A stretch of 14,019 nucleotides of DNA from Bordetella parapertussis (GTDB taxonomy: Bacteria > Pseudomonadota > Gammaproteobacteria > Burkholderiales > Burkholderiaceae_C). Below, piece by piece: positions 7,150 through 13,235 of this stretch; the stretch's first letter is position 1, and each line of letters opens with the position of its first letter. The stretch is taken from positions 1 through 14,019 of the forward strand of contig CAMCWS010000055.1 in assembly GCA_945882755.1 (NCBI GenBank), written 5' to 3'. The position numbers and the translations under genes were made by a program. The notes beneath the pieces were generated by a model. It had not been told where the DNA came from. It searched no databases and was given only the letters and a program-made list of their open reading frames with translations.

Positions 7150-7410
7150 TCAGCGAGCGTCGGGTAATTCGATCTTGACTTCCAGCACTTCAAGGTTGTC
7201 TTGGCGTTCCAAGTTGACCTTGATGTCGTCTGGATTGATATTGACGTATTTGGACAAAACCGCGATCAAATCGCGTTGCAAGTCGGGCAAATAGTCGGGT
7301 TGGTGGGCCGAGCGGCCAGAGCGCTCATGCGCCAAGATGATTTGTAAACGCTCTTTAGCAACGCTGGCGGTTTTTTTCTTTTCGCCAATCAGGAAAGACA
7401 AAAACGACAT
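7150..7410 (-). CDS. minE: Cell division topological specificity factor MinE
   Basis: MinE stimulates the MinD ATPase at the membrane and drives pole-to-pole oscillation, so that division is blocked everywhere except mid-cell. The 86 residues fit the family. [10 protein letters not shown] is the N-terminal membrane-targeting stretch, [12 protein letters not shown] (20-31) is the MinD-contact segment with Arg21, and the rest is the topological-specificity domain ending in [13 protein letters not shown] start at the ATG at 7410 because family members begin MSFLSF and a GGAG lies upstream; the open frame extends six codons further, into minD. It begins 4 bp after the minD stop. Confidence 0.96.
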   Translation of the reverse strand: MSFLSFLIGEKKKTASVAKERLQIILAHERSGRSAHQPDYLPDLQRDLIAVLSKYVNINPDDIKVNLERQDNLEVLEVKIELPDAR

Positions 7411-7414
7411 GGGC

Positions 7415-8230
7415 TTATCTCCGCCCAAACACGCGTTGCAGCAAACCGGGTTTGACGGCTTCGGTGAATCGCATGGGAACGTCTTTGCCTAAAAAGCGTT
7501 CGATGACGTCTTTGTAGGCCTCGGCTACATCGCTTTTTTCCAGCAACACCGCAGGCAAGCCTTGGTTAGAGGCTTGCAGGACGTCTTCAGATTCTGGGAT
7601 GACGCCAAGCAAAGGGATGCGCAAAATGTCTTGGATGTCATCCAAAGACAGCATTTGGCCTTCCAACACGCGGTTGGGGTTGTAGCGGGTGATGAGCAAA
7701 TGCTCTTTGATGGGCTCTTGGCCTTGAATCGCACGCAAGGTGCGGCTGCTGAGCATGCCCAAGATGCGGTCTGAGTCACGCACAGAGGACACCTCGGGGT
7801 TGGTCACCACCAAGGCTTCGTCGGCAAAGTACATGGCCATCATGGCACCGGTCTCGATCCCTGCAGGTGAGTCACACACAATGAAATCAAAACCCATGCC
7901 GGTGAGTTCTTGCAGTACACGCTCGACGCCTCCTTGGGTCAAAGCTTCTTTGTCGCGGGTTTGCGAGGCAGCCAGCACATACAAATTGTCGGAGTGTTTG
8001 TCCTTGATCAGTGCTTGGTTCAAGGTGGCTTCGCCATTGATGACGTTGACAAAGTCGTACACAACGCGGCGCTCGCAACCCATGATGAGGTCCAAATTAC
8101 GCAAGCCCACATCGAAGTCGATCACCACTGTTTTTTGGCCACGCAAGGCCAAACCAGATGCAAAGCTGGCACTGGTGGTGGTCTTACCCACGCCGCCTTT
8201 GCCCGAGGTCACCACGACAATTTTCGTCAT
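7415..8230 (-). CDS. minD: Septum site-determining ATPase MinD
   Basis: MinD is the ATP-dependent membrane switch of the Min system. It recruits MinC as the division inhibitor and is released by MinE. The 271 residues match the family. They show the deviant Walker A motif [10 protein letters not shown] with signature Lys11 and Lys16, switch aspartate Asp40 in [12 protein letters not shown], Walker [10 protein letters not shown] (Asp120), and a basic amphipathic C-terminal tail LLQRVFGRR acting as the membrane-targeting sequence. It lies second in minC-minD-minE. The 69-bp gap after minC is wide for an operon and holds only a short GTTTTG-T-CAAAAC inverted repeat, which is not followed by a U-run. 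The 4-bp gap to minE suggests coupled translation. Confidence 0.97.
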   Translation of the reverse strand: MTKIVVVTSGKGGVGKTTTSASFASGLALRGQKTVVIDFDVGLRNLDLIMGCERRVVYDFVNVINGEATLNQALIKDKHSDNLYVLAASQTRDKEALTQGGVERVLQELTGMGFDFIVCDSPAGIETGAMMAMYFADEALVVTNPEVSSVRDSDRILGMLSSRTLRAIQGQEPIKEHLLITRYNPNRVLEGQMLSLDDIQDILRIPLLGVIPESEDVLQASNQGLPAVLLEKSDVAEAYKDVIERFLGKDVPMRFTEAVKPGLLQRVFGRR

Positions 8231-8299
8231 CTAAACAAATCCTTGATTGAATAAAAACACATGCTCTGACAGTTTTGTCAAAACAGTGAAGCCAAGAGT

Positions 8300-9043
8300 T
8301 TACAAGGCCAGCATCACCAACTTATCGCCAGCTAGCCAAACTTGGGCAGCTTTGCCGGCTACCTCTTTGGGAAGGGGGGCGTCGCTGGTGCGGTAAACCC
8401 CTGCAATCGACAGCAACTCTGCTTCCAAACTGTTAGCGAAAATACGCGCGGAGGTGTCGCCTTTGGCACCTGCAATGGCCTTACCTCTCAGGGGCGCATA
8501 CACATGGATATGGCCATCAGCCATGATCTCAGCACCTGGGTTGACCATCCCCAGCATCACCAAGTCGCGCCCTTTTGCATACACATGCTGACCAGAGCGC
8601 AAAGGTTTGTCCACCACCATGGCGCTACCGCCACTGCTTACTTCCCGCACCACTTCACGAATCACTTCCACTTCTCGCACCACTTCATGTGTTGCAGGGT
8701 TTGGCGGCAAGGTGCGAGCCTCGGTGGTGAGGAACAGACCAGCCAAGATGGCAGCAGCCTCATGCGCGGCATTGTTGGGGCGCAAAGCCACAGGGTTCAT
8801 GCGAAAGCTGCGCAAAAGTTGCACCAAAGCGGGCAGGTCAAGCGGTCCGGCTTGGTCGTCCAAGTGCTGCAAATCAACGAGAACTGGGTCGTTGTCGAAA
8901 AAATCGGGGGTGTCGCCCAAGCGTGTCTGTAAATCTTGCGCCACCACTTTGATATCGGCGCTTTTTAGTACAAACGACACCAAAGGCAAAGAAGCACTTT
9001 TGATTTCAAACGATAAGGAATTGGCGGGGGGGCGTGAGCTCAT
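8300..9043 (-). CDS. minC: Septum site-determining protein MinC
   Basis: MinC is the FtsZ-polymer inhibitor positioned by MinD. The 247 residues have an N-terminal inhibitory domain (about 10-105), a linker, and a C-terminal beta-helix domain (about 148-247). The latter has the family hallmark GAEIMADGHIHVYAPLRGKAIAGAKGD (starting at residue 170) and ARIFANSLEAELLSIAG (starting at 199). The linker contains an unusual charged repeat, EVVREVEVIREVVREV (120-135). I take the ATG at 9043; a TTG two codons upstream is possible. No Shine-Dalgarno is visible, and a TATACA element lies just 10 bases before the ATG, so the transcript could be nearly leaderless. It is the first gene of the min operon and is divergent from the gene at 9146. 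Confidence 0.95.
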   Translation of the reverse strand: MSSRPPANSLSFEIKSASLPLVSFVLKSADIKVVAQDLQTRLGDTPDFFDNDPVLVDLQHLDDQAGPLDLPALVQLLRSFRMNPVALRPNNAAHEAAAILAGLFLTTEARTLPPNPATHEVVREVEVIREVVREVSSGGSAMVVDKPLRSGQHVYAKGRDLVMLGMVNPGAEIMADGHIHVYAPLRGKAIAGAKGDTSARIFANSLEAELLSIAGVYRTSDAPLPKEVAGKAAQVWLAGDKLVMLAL

Positions 9044-9053
9044 GCGCAATATA

Positions 9054-9059
9054 TGTATA
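9054..9059 (-). promoter_or_regulatory. Possible -10 element of the min operon (TATACA)
   Basis: Read on the minus strand, TATACA lies 10 bases upstream of the chosen minC ATG and matches five of six positions of the -10 consensus. No good -35 hexamer was found at 16-18 bases. If used, transcription would start only a few bases before, or at, the start codon. Position and role are tentative. Confidence 0.25.
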
Positions 9060-9145
9060 AAGACAGCACTTTACACGCTCAGCAAGAGCGCAGGGATAGA
9101 AACTGAATTCCTCGACAATGCCCCAGAGTAGACGCAGGAGAGTGC

Positions 9146-9649
9146 ATGGAATCAACCATTTGGTTGCTGGTGGCGTATTTTGCAGTGCTGGCAGTGTCCT
9201 TGGTGTACCGCCGCCAAACGGTGCGTGGGCCTTGGTTGTTTTTGTTTCGCGCTTTTTTCCCGAATTGGCAGTTCTTTCACAAAGTCGGGCCGGTGCCGCA
9301 TTTGTATGTGCGTTACCAAGGCGTGGCACAGCCATGGAGCGATTGGCAGTGGGTGTACCCCAGAAGGCAGCGCCAATTGCTGGATGTGTTCCACAACCCC
9401 CATGGCAATTTGCTGCTGGCGCAACAAAACTTGGTTGACCATTTGTCCAGCGACATCAAAGATTTGGGCGAGGGCGCGGATGCCAGCCCTTTGGTCAGCT
9501 ATCAACTCGTGTGCCGCTTGGCCGCACAAGCAGCGCGTGAAAACATCTACCAAGGCCTATGCCAATTTGAACTGCGCCTAGAACGTCCTTCGCCACACGG
9601 CTTCAGCCAAAGTGACACGGTATTGCGCAGCCCTGAGATTCAGCTATGA
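9146..9649 (+). CDS. Uncharacterised one-TM protein paired with an HTTM-like gene
   Basis: I do not recognise this 167-residue protein. An N-terminal membrane helix (about 4-20) is followed by RRQTVRGPWLFLFRAFFPNWQFFHKVGPVPHLY, which is rich in aromatic residues (five Phe and two Trp). The remaining soluble part has no metal or catalytic motif I can name. The pattern suggests a membrane-anchored protein with most of its mass in the cytoplasm. It has a clear ribosome-binding site, AGGAGA at 9136-9141. Its stop overlaps the start of the next gene as ATGA (9646-9649), so the two are very probably co-translated and may form a complex. It is divergent from minC across about 100 bp. Confidence 0.78.
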   Translation: MESTIWLLVAYFAVLAVSLVYRRQTVRGPWLFLFRAFFPNWQFFHKVGPVPHLYVRYQGVAQPWSDWQWVYPRRQRQLLDVFHNPHGNLLLAQQNLVDHLSSDIKDLGEGADASPLVSYQLVCRLAAQAARENIYQGLCQFELRLERPSPHGFSQSDTVLRSPEIQL

Positions 9650-10452
9650 ACGGCGACACCTTGGTACGCTGTCTAGAGGTTTTGTGCGGTATCAGTTTGC
9701 TGATTCAAGTGGCCGAATATTTGCGCATCGCCCAAAGCAGCGACCCGTCAGGAATTTGGTCTTGGCCGGTTCAACGCGCCGATATACCCCCGCAACCTGC
9801 TTGGGTTGGGCGCTTTTTCGACGCTATGTTTTATCCCACCAGTTACCGTGTGCAATTGTGGGTACGGGGTTTGGCTGCTGTGGTTTTGCTGGTCCAAGGT
9901 GCCAGCTTAGGCCTGGCCTTGGTCTTGTTTGTGGGAACGCTTTTGCTGCTGGTGCGTTGGCGGGGTGCCTTCAATGGCGGCAGTGACTTCATGACCTTGG
10001 TGACCATCACAGGTATGTTGATCGCCCAAGTGGTGGCCTTGTGGGCGGACAAAGGTTTGGGTTGGGCGGTCGGTTTGTCCTATATCGCCATCCACACCTT
10101 GAGCTCCTATTTTGTTTCTGGCTGGATCAAACTGCTGCAACCCGAGTGGCGAAGTGGGCGAGCGCTCACCGTTTTTCTCAATGGTGGCATATATGGCCCC
10201 TTGTCGCCTGACAGTATTTTTCGTCGTCCTCAGGTGGCCATGCTCTGCAGCTGGGCATTCATTTTGTGGGAGGCGGTGTTCCCATTGACCTTACTCAACC
10301 CGCACAGTGCTTTGCTGTTCATGGTCATCGCCGCCGTGTTTCATTTTTTGGTTTTCTGGTTTTTTGGATTGAACCGCTTTTTTTGGGCTTGGCTGACGAA
10401 TCTGACCGCTGTGTGGTTCTTTAGCGGCTGGGTCAGCCGGTTTTGGGGGTAA
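9646..10452 (+). CDS. HTTM-like (vitamin K-dependent carboxylase-related) multi-pass membrane protein
   Basis: The 268 residues are very hydrophobic, with about seven or eight membrane helices. The segment SYIAIHTLSSYFVSGWIKLLQPEWRSGRAL (starting at residue 145) fits the HTTM-type pattern of a helix ending in GWxKL followed by a W-x-x-G-x-A-L loop. The stretch VFHFLVFWFFGLNRFFWAWL (starting at residue 231) also fits HTTM-type proteins, which are relatives of the membrane part of gamma-glutamyl carboxylase. Bacterial members are mostly of unknown reaction. Start and coupling are set by the ATGA overlap with the preceding gene. The family call rests on motif memory and is moderate; the topology and pairing are firm. 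Confidence 0.68.
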   Translation: MNGDTLVRCLEVLCGISLLIQVAEYLRIAQSSDPSGIWSWPVQRADIPPQPAWVGRFFDAMFYPTSYRVQLWVRGLAAVVLLVQGASLGLALVLFVGTLLLLVRWRGAFNGGSDFMTLVTITGMLIAQVVALWADKGLGWAVGLSYIAIHTLSSYFVSGWIKLLQPEWRSGRALTVFLNGGIYGPLSPDSIFRRPQVAMLCSWAFILWEAVFPLTLLNPHSALLFMVIAAVFHFLVFWFFGLNRFFWAWLTNLTAVWFFSGWVSRFWG

Positions 10453-10581
10453 ACACCCTTTATTTATGAATACTTTATAGTATATTTATAGGGTTTTAAG
10501 GCTTTTTTTTGCTTGGAGCGCTAAAGCTCAGGGCCTAGAATGGCGATCCTGTTTCTGGACAGGTACTCACAGGGACGATTT
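10453..10581. other. AT-rich intergenic region upstream of the M23 peptidase gene
   Basis: The first 70 bases are strikingly AT-rich compared with the surroundings. They contain two TTTATAG direct repeats (10474-10480 and 10485-10491), a small palindrome ATACT-TTAT-AGTAT (10470-10483), and outer ACCCT (10455-10459) able to pair with AGGGT (10490-10494), followed by a run of eight T at 10503-10510. This could be a weak terminator for the HTTM-like gene, a promoter region for the peptidase operon, or both. TATAGT at 10476-10481 resembles a -10 box but has no matching -35. Confidence 0.4.
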
Positions 10582-11511
10582 ATGCAATTGATGTGGCTTT
10601 CAGGGCCCACTGGAAATGTCAGAACGATATCCATCACCTTTCGCACGGTGTTGATGTCATTCGCCGTGGCTGCGTTGTTTTTGCTCAGTGCGGGTTTCTT
10701 ATTGCATTTTGTGGGATTCAAAATTGCGGTTGAGTACAACCCAGACCTTGCCCGCAGCATCGGTGGTGTCACCACTGAAGCCGAACAAAAGCGCATGGAG
10801 TCTGTCTACCGAGACCACTTGTCTCAGCTGCGCGAGTCCATGCACACCACAGTAAACGAAATTCGCCAACTCGAAACCATGAAAAACCGGTTCATGGAGA
10901 TGGCCACCCCCTCTGTGGTGCGTGACAAACTCAACCGCAAAGACGACAACAAGGGCGGTCCGTTCATAGCGCCACGTCCTTTTTCGTCCTTTATTCGTCA
11001 GCCTTTGGGCATAGAGTTCGACCAAACTTTGCAAGAGTTTTTGCAAACCCAAGCTGCTGTGGCTGAGTTGAACACCCATTGGGAAAAGCAGCTGGAGTGG
11101 CTGCATTCTTTGCCAACCGCCATGCCGGTACGCGGCGACTTTCGCATCTCCAGTGGCTTTGGTATTCGAAATTACCCTTTCACCGGTGGCTTGGCCATGC
11201 ATGAAGGTTTAGATTTCACCGCGCCCACGGGCACCTTGGTGGTTTCTACCGCTCAAGGCACGGTTACCCGATCTGGTTGGGACCCCGGCTATGGCAATGT
11301 CATCGAAGTTCATCACGCAGAAGGTTTCTCCACACGCTATGCCCACCTAAGCAAGCGCATTGCGCAAGTAGGCGATGTGGTTGAGCGTGGCGGCACTTTG
11401 GGAGAGGTTGGCAGCACAGGCCGTTCAACCGGTCCCCATTTGCATTACGAAGTATTTAACAAAGACAGGGTTATCAACCCTGCACAACTCCTGACTTCAG
11501 GATCGAGCTAA
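10582..11511 (+). CDS. M23 (LytM-type) murein endopeptidase, membrane-anchored
   Basis: This is a predicted zinc metallopeptidase cutting peptidoglycan cross-bridges in the periplasm. With this start it has 309 residues: a short cytoplasmic tail, a membrane helix (about 22-46), a helical coiled-coil stretch (about 65-107), and the M23 domain (about 185-302). The zinc and catalytic residues are all present: His207 and Asp211 (HEGLD), His255 (YAHLS), and His286/His288 (HLHYE). I prefer the ATG at 10582, preceded by AGGGA at 10571-10575; an in-frame ATG at 10540 with AGGG upstream would add 14 residues. It is followed after 24 bp by the bactofilin gene. That pairing is typical of cell-shape modules in which the bactofilin positions the hydrolase. 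Confidence 0.92.
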   Translation: MQLMWLSGPTGNVRTISITFRTVLMSFAVAALFLLSAGFLLHFVGFKIAVEYNPDLARSIGGVTTEAEQKRMESVYRDHLSQLRESMHTTVNEIRQLETMKNRFMEMATPSVVRDKLNRKDDNKGGPFIAPRPFSSFIRQPLGIEFDQTLQEFLQTQAAVAELNTHWEKQLEWLHSLPTAMPVRGDFRISSGFGIRNYPFTGGLAMHEGLDFTAPTGTLVVSTAQGTVTRSGWDPGYGNVIEVHHAEGFSTRYAHLSKRIAQVGDVVERGGTLGEVGSTGRSTGPHLHYEVFNKDRVINPAQLLTSGSS

Positions 11512-11535
11512 CCCTACCCCTTACCGGAGCCTTCC

Positions 11536-11967
11536 ATGTTTGAAAAACTGCGCGACAAGCCCTTGGCCAGTTCGCAAGAACGTTTTGAAACCCTTATTGG
11601 GCGTACCACCCAAATTTATGGCCGCTTGGTGTTGCTCGACAGTGTGCGTATCGATGGCAAGGTGGTGGGCAATATTGAAACCACCAAAGAACACAAAGTG
11701 ACGGTGGCCATTGGGGCCAGCGGAGAGGTGTCTGGCGATGTGACCGCCCACCGTGTGATGGTGGCGGGTAAGGTGGAAGGCAATATTTACGCTTCTGAGC
11801 GCGTCGAATTTCACAAAGATTCAGTGGTTCATGGCGATATCTCTTATGGCTCCATTGCGGTGGAACACGGCGCACGTTTGCTGGGCTTGGTTATTCAAAA
11901 CCCAGCGGGTGGCAATGCCAGTACCGAAGCCAGTACCGCCATTCGGCAGGCGCAAACCAATAAGTAA
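11536..11967 (+). CDS. Bactofilin (polymer-forming cytoskeletal protein)
   Basis: The 143 residues consist of a DUF583/bactofilin beta-helix core (about 18-120) with short flanking tails. LIGRTTQIYGRLVLLDSVRIDGKVVGNI (starting at residue 20) and the repeating V-x-G-x-V-x-G-(D/N)-(I/V) rungs are characteristic. Bactofilins self-assemble without nucleotide into filaments on the inner membrane and organise cell-wall enzymes; they shape stalks, poles or cell curvature in other bacteria. Here the partner is almost certainly the M23 peptidase encoded just upstream. GGAG lies seven bases before the ATG. The gene is followed after 6 bp by a hydrolase gene, giving a three-gene row. No symbol is given because bacA and ccmA are used for different subfamilies. 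Confidence 0.93.
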   Translation: MFEKLRDKPLASSQERFETLIGRTTQIYGRLVLLDSVRIDGKVVGNIETTKEHKVTVAIGASGEVSGDVTAHRVMVAGKVEGNIYASERVEFHKDSVVHGDISYGSIAVEHGARLLGLVIQNPAGGNASTEASTAIRQAQTNK

Positions 11968-11973
11968 AGCGCT

Positions 11974-12819
11974 TTGTTGTCGCCCGATCACTTCGATCAG
12001 ATGTACAACAATCGGGCACGAGTGCCCGATTTCGCTCACCTTTTAGCCCAATGGGCAGCAGATTCTGAAGCTGCACGCGCTTTATTGGATGGTTTAACCG
12101 ATATTGCCTATGGTGCGGGTCCCAGCGAGACCCTCGATATTTTTCCGGCTGCTCAAGCCAATGCGCCTGTGTTGGTGTTTATCCATGGCGGCTATTGGCG
12201 TTCTTTGGACAAATCAGACCATTCCTTTGTAGCGCCTGCTTCTGTGAGCCAAGGCGTGTGTGTGGTGGTGCCTAATTACGCGCTTTGCCCAGCAGTGAGC
12301 ATTTCTGACATCGTCATGCAAATGGTCAAGGCACTGGCTTGGGTTTGGCGCTGTATCGACCGATGGGGCGGTGACCCCTCGCGTATTCACTTGGCAGGGC
12401 ACAGTGCCGGTGGGCATTTGGCCGCCATGATGATGGCTTGCCAATGGACGCGGTACCAGTCTGATTTACCGCCGGATTTGGTGAAAAGCGTGTTGTCGAT
12501 TTCGGGTCTTTACGAGTTAGACGGCGTGATGCGTTCGCCCATGTTGCAGTCCTCCTTGCATCTGACCGAGTCTGAGGTGCTGCGCTGCAGCCCAGCTTGG
12601 ATGCCGGCCCCAGCCTCAGGCAGTTTGATCAGTGTGGCGGGGGCGCTGGAGAGCGAAGCGTTCGTTCGCCATAACCACCTGATTCAAGAGGCATGGGGGC
12701 GTGAACGTGTGCCCTTGGTGGAAGATTTGCAAGGCTTGCATCATTTCAGCATCGTCAATGAATTGGCCAAGCCTGGCTCGCATTTGCATGGCTTGTTGAT
12801 GCAGCAACTTCGCGCCTGA
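11974..12819 (+). CDS. Alpha/beta hydrolase, arylformamidase (kynurenine formamidase)-like esterase
   Basis: This is a 281-residue serine hydrolase. The oxyanion motif HGGYW (71-75) with the following RSLDKSDHSF, the nucleophile elbow GHSAGGHLA with Ser144, and the C-terminal HHFSIVN with probable catalytic His257 match the arylformamidase/esterase group. The acid is probably Glu228 in GALESEAF. Arylformamidases hydrolyse N-formylkynurenine in tryptophan breakdown, but the group also has many esterases of unknown substrate. No other kynurenine gene is nearby, so the substrate is open. The start is uncertain: TTG at 11974 (used here), TTG at 11977, or ATG at 12001, which still precedes the conserved YNNRARVPDF. 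It begins 6 bp after the bactofilin gene and ends just before repeat array 2. Confidence 0.83.
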   Translation: MLSPDHFDQMYNNRARVPDFAHLLAQWAADSEAARALLDGLTDIAYGAGPSETLDIFPAAQANAPVLVFIHGGYWRSLDKSDHSFVAPASVSQGVCVVVPNYALCPAVSISDIVMQMVKALAWVWRCIDRWGGDPSRIHLAGHSAGGHLAAMMMACQWTRYQSDLPPDLVKSVLSISGLYELDGVMRSPMLQSSLHLTESEVLRCSPAWMPAPASGSLISVAGALESEAFVRHNHLIQEAWGRERVPLVEDLQGLHHFSIVNELAKPGSHLHGLLMQQLRA

Positions 12820-12823
12820 CCTA

Positions 12824-13229
12824 CGTTATTGCAAGCAGCTGTCATTGCGAGCGAAGCGAAGCAATCTTCCGTCTTTGCGAAGCCTTGCCGTCATTGCGAA
12901 GCCCGTAGGGCTGAAGCAATCCCTGCCTCGGCGCATGTCGCAGGCTCGGCCTCGCCTCCATGCTTACACAACGTCGGCTACGGCCGACCTGCAACACACG
13001 CCGACCCAGGTTGATGCTCCATCTCGCTCCAATCAAGCTGTCTAGCTTTGCAATTAGCTGTCATTGCGAGGAGCCGTCATTGCGAGAAGCCGTCATTGCG
13101 AGCGAAGCGAAGCAATCCCTCTGTTTGCTTTGTTTGTTTGCTTCGTCGCTAGGCTCCTCGCAATGACGAAAGGCTGCAATGACGACCGGCAGCTTTGACG
13201 GGAGATTGCTTCGCTTCGCTCGCAATGAC
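12824..13229. repeat. Intergenic palindromic repeat array 2 (GTCATTGCGAG family)
   Basis: This array fills the space between the hydrolase stop (12819) and the transporter stop on the opposite strand (13236), starting with a degenerate copy about 4 bp from the first and ending 6 bp from the second. Forward cores lie at 12841, 12890 (GTCATTGCGAA), 13060, 13076 and 13092, with degenerate ones near 12824 and 12871. Inverted cores end at 13167 and 13229, with degenerate ones near 13183 and 13199. The copies at 12841-12866 and 13092-13117 are identical over 26 bp to the one at 2554-2579 in array 1. All forward copies again precede all inverted ones. A 57-bp module lies within, at 12938-12994. Confidence 0.9.
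12938..12994 (-). repeat. 57-bp module B, copy 2 (inverted relative to copy 1)
   Basis: The reverse complement matches 2733-2789 at 55 of 57 positions. The end-to-end inverted repeat and the inner hairpin GTCGGC-TACG-GCCGAC are kept. It lies between forward GTCATTGCGAG copies in array 2. Confidence 0.88.
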
Positions 13230-13231
13230 GG
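13090..13231. repeat. Palindromic unit with 28-bp perfect terminal inverted repeats
   Basis: Bases 13090-13117 are the exact reverse complement of 13204-13231. They enclose 86 bp that contain further shorter inverted cores and a TTTG-rich stretch (CTGTTTGCTTTGTTTG at 13120-13135). This is the cleanest long hairpin in the window. No flanking target-site duplication is obvious, and it has no coding capacity. Confidence 0.85.
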
Positions 13232-13235
13232 TAAA

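Noticed and set aside
7141..7160. Possible terminator hairpin between the small exported-protein gene and minE
   Set aside because: Only a 5-bp stem (ACGCT/AGCGT) is present, reaching into the minE coding end, with no U-run on either strand.
7740..8234. 164-codon open frame on the plus strand opposite minD
   Set aside because: It lies wholly inside the unmistakable minD gene and is Ser/Thr-rich shadow sequence.
13060..13117. CRISPR-like series of repeats
   Set aside because: The spacing is irregular, copies occur in both orientations, the intervals are not unique spacers of constant length, and no cas gene is present.
12829..13166. Short open frames with peptides like VIASEAKQS or CHCEARRAEA in the repeat arrays (also 2472-2892)
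   Set aside because: They are translations of the GTCATTGCGAG repeats, a known source of spurious small proteins; there is no ribosome-binding site and no domain.
2521..13229. The region between the arrays as a mobile island
   Set aside because: It holds core housekeeping genes (minCDE, bactofilin module) and no integrase, transposase or attachment site; the repeats are better explained as small dispersed elements.
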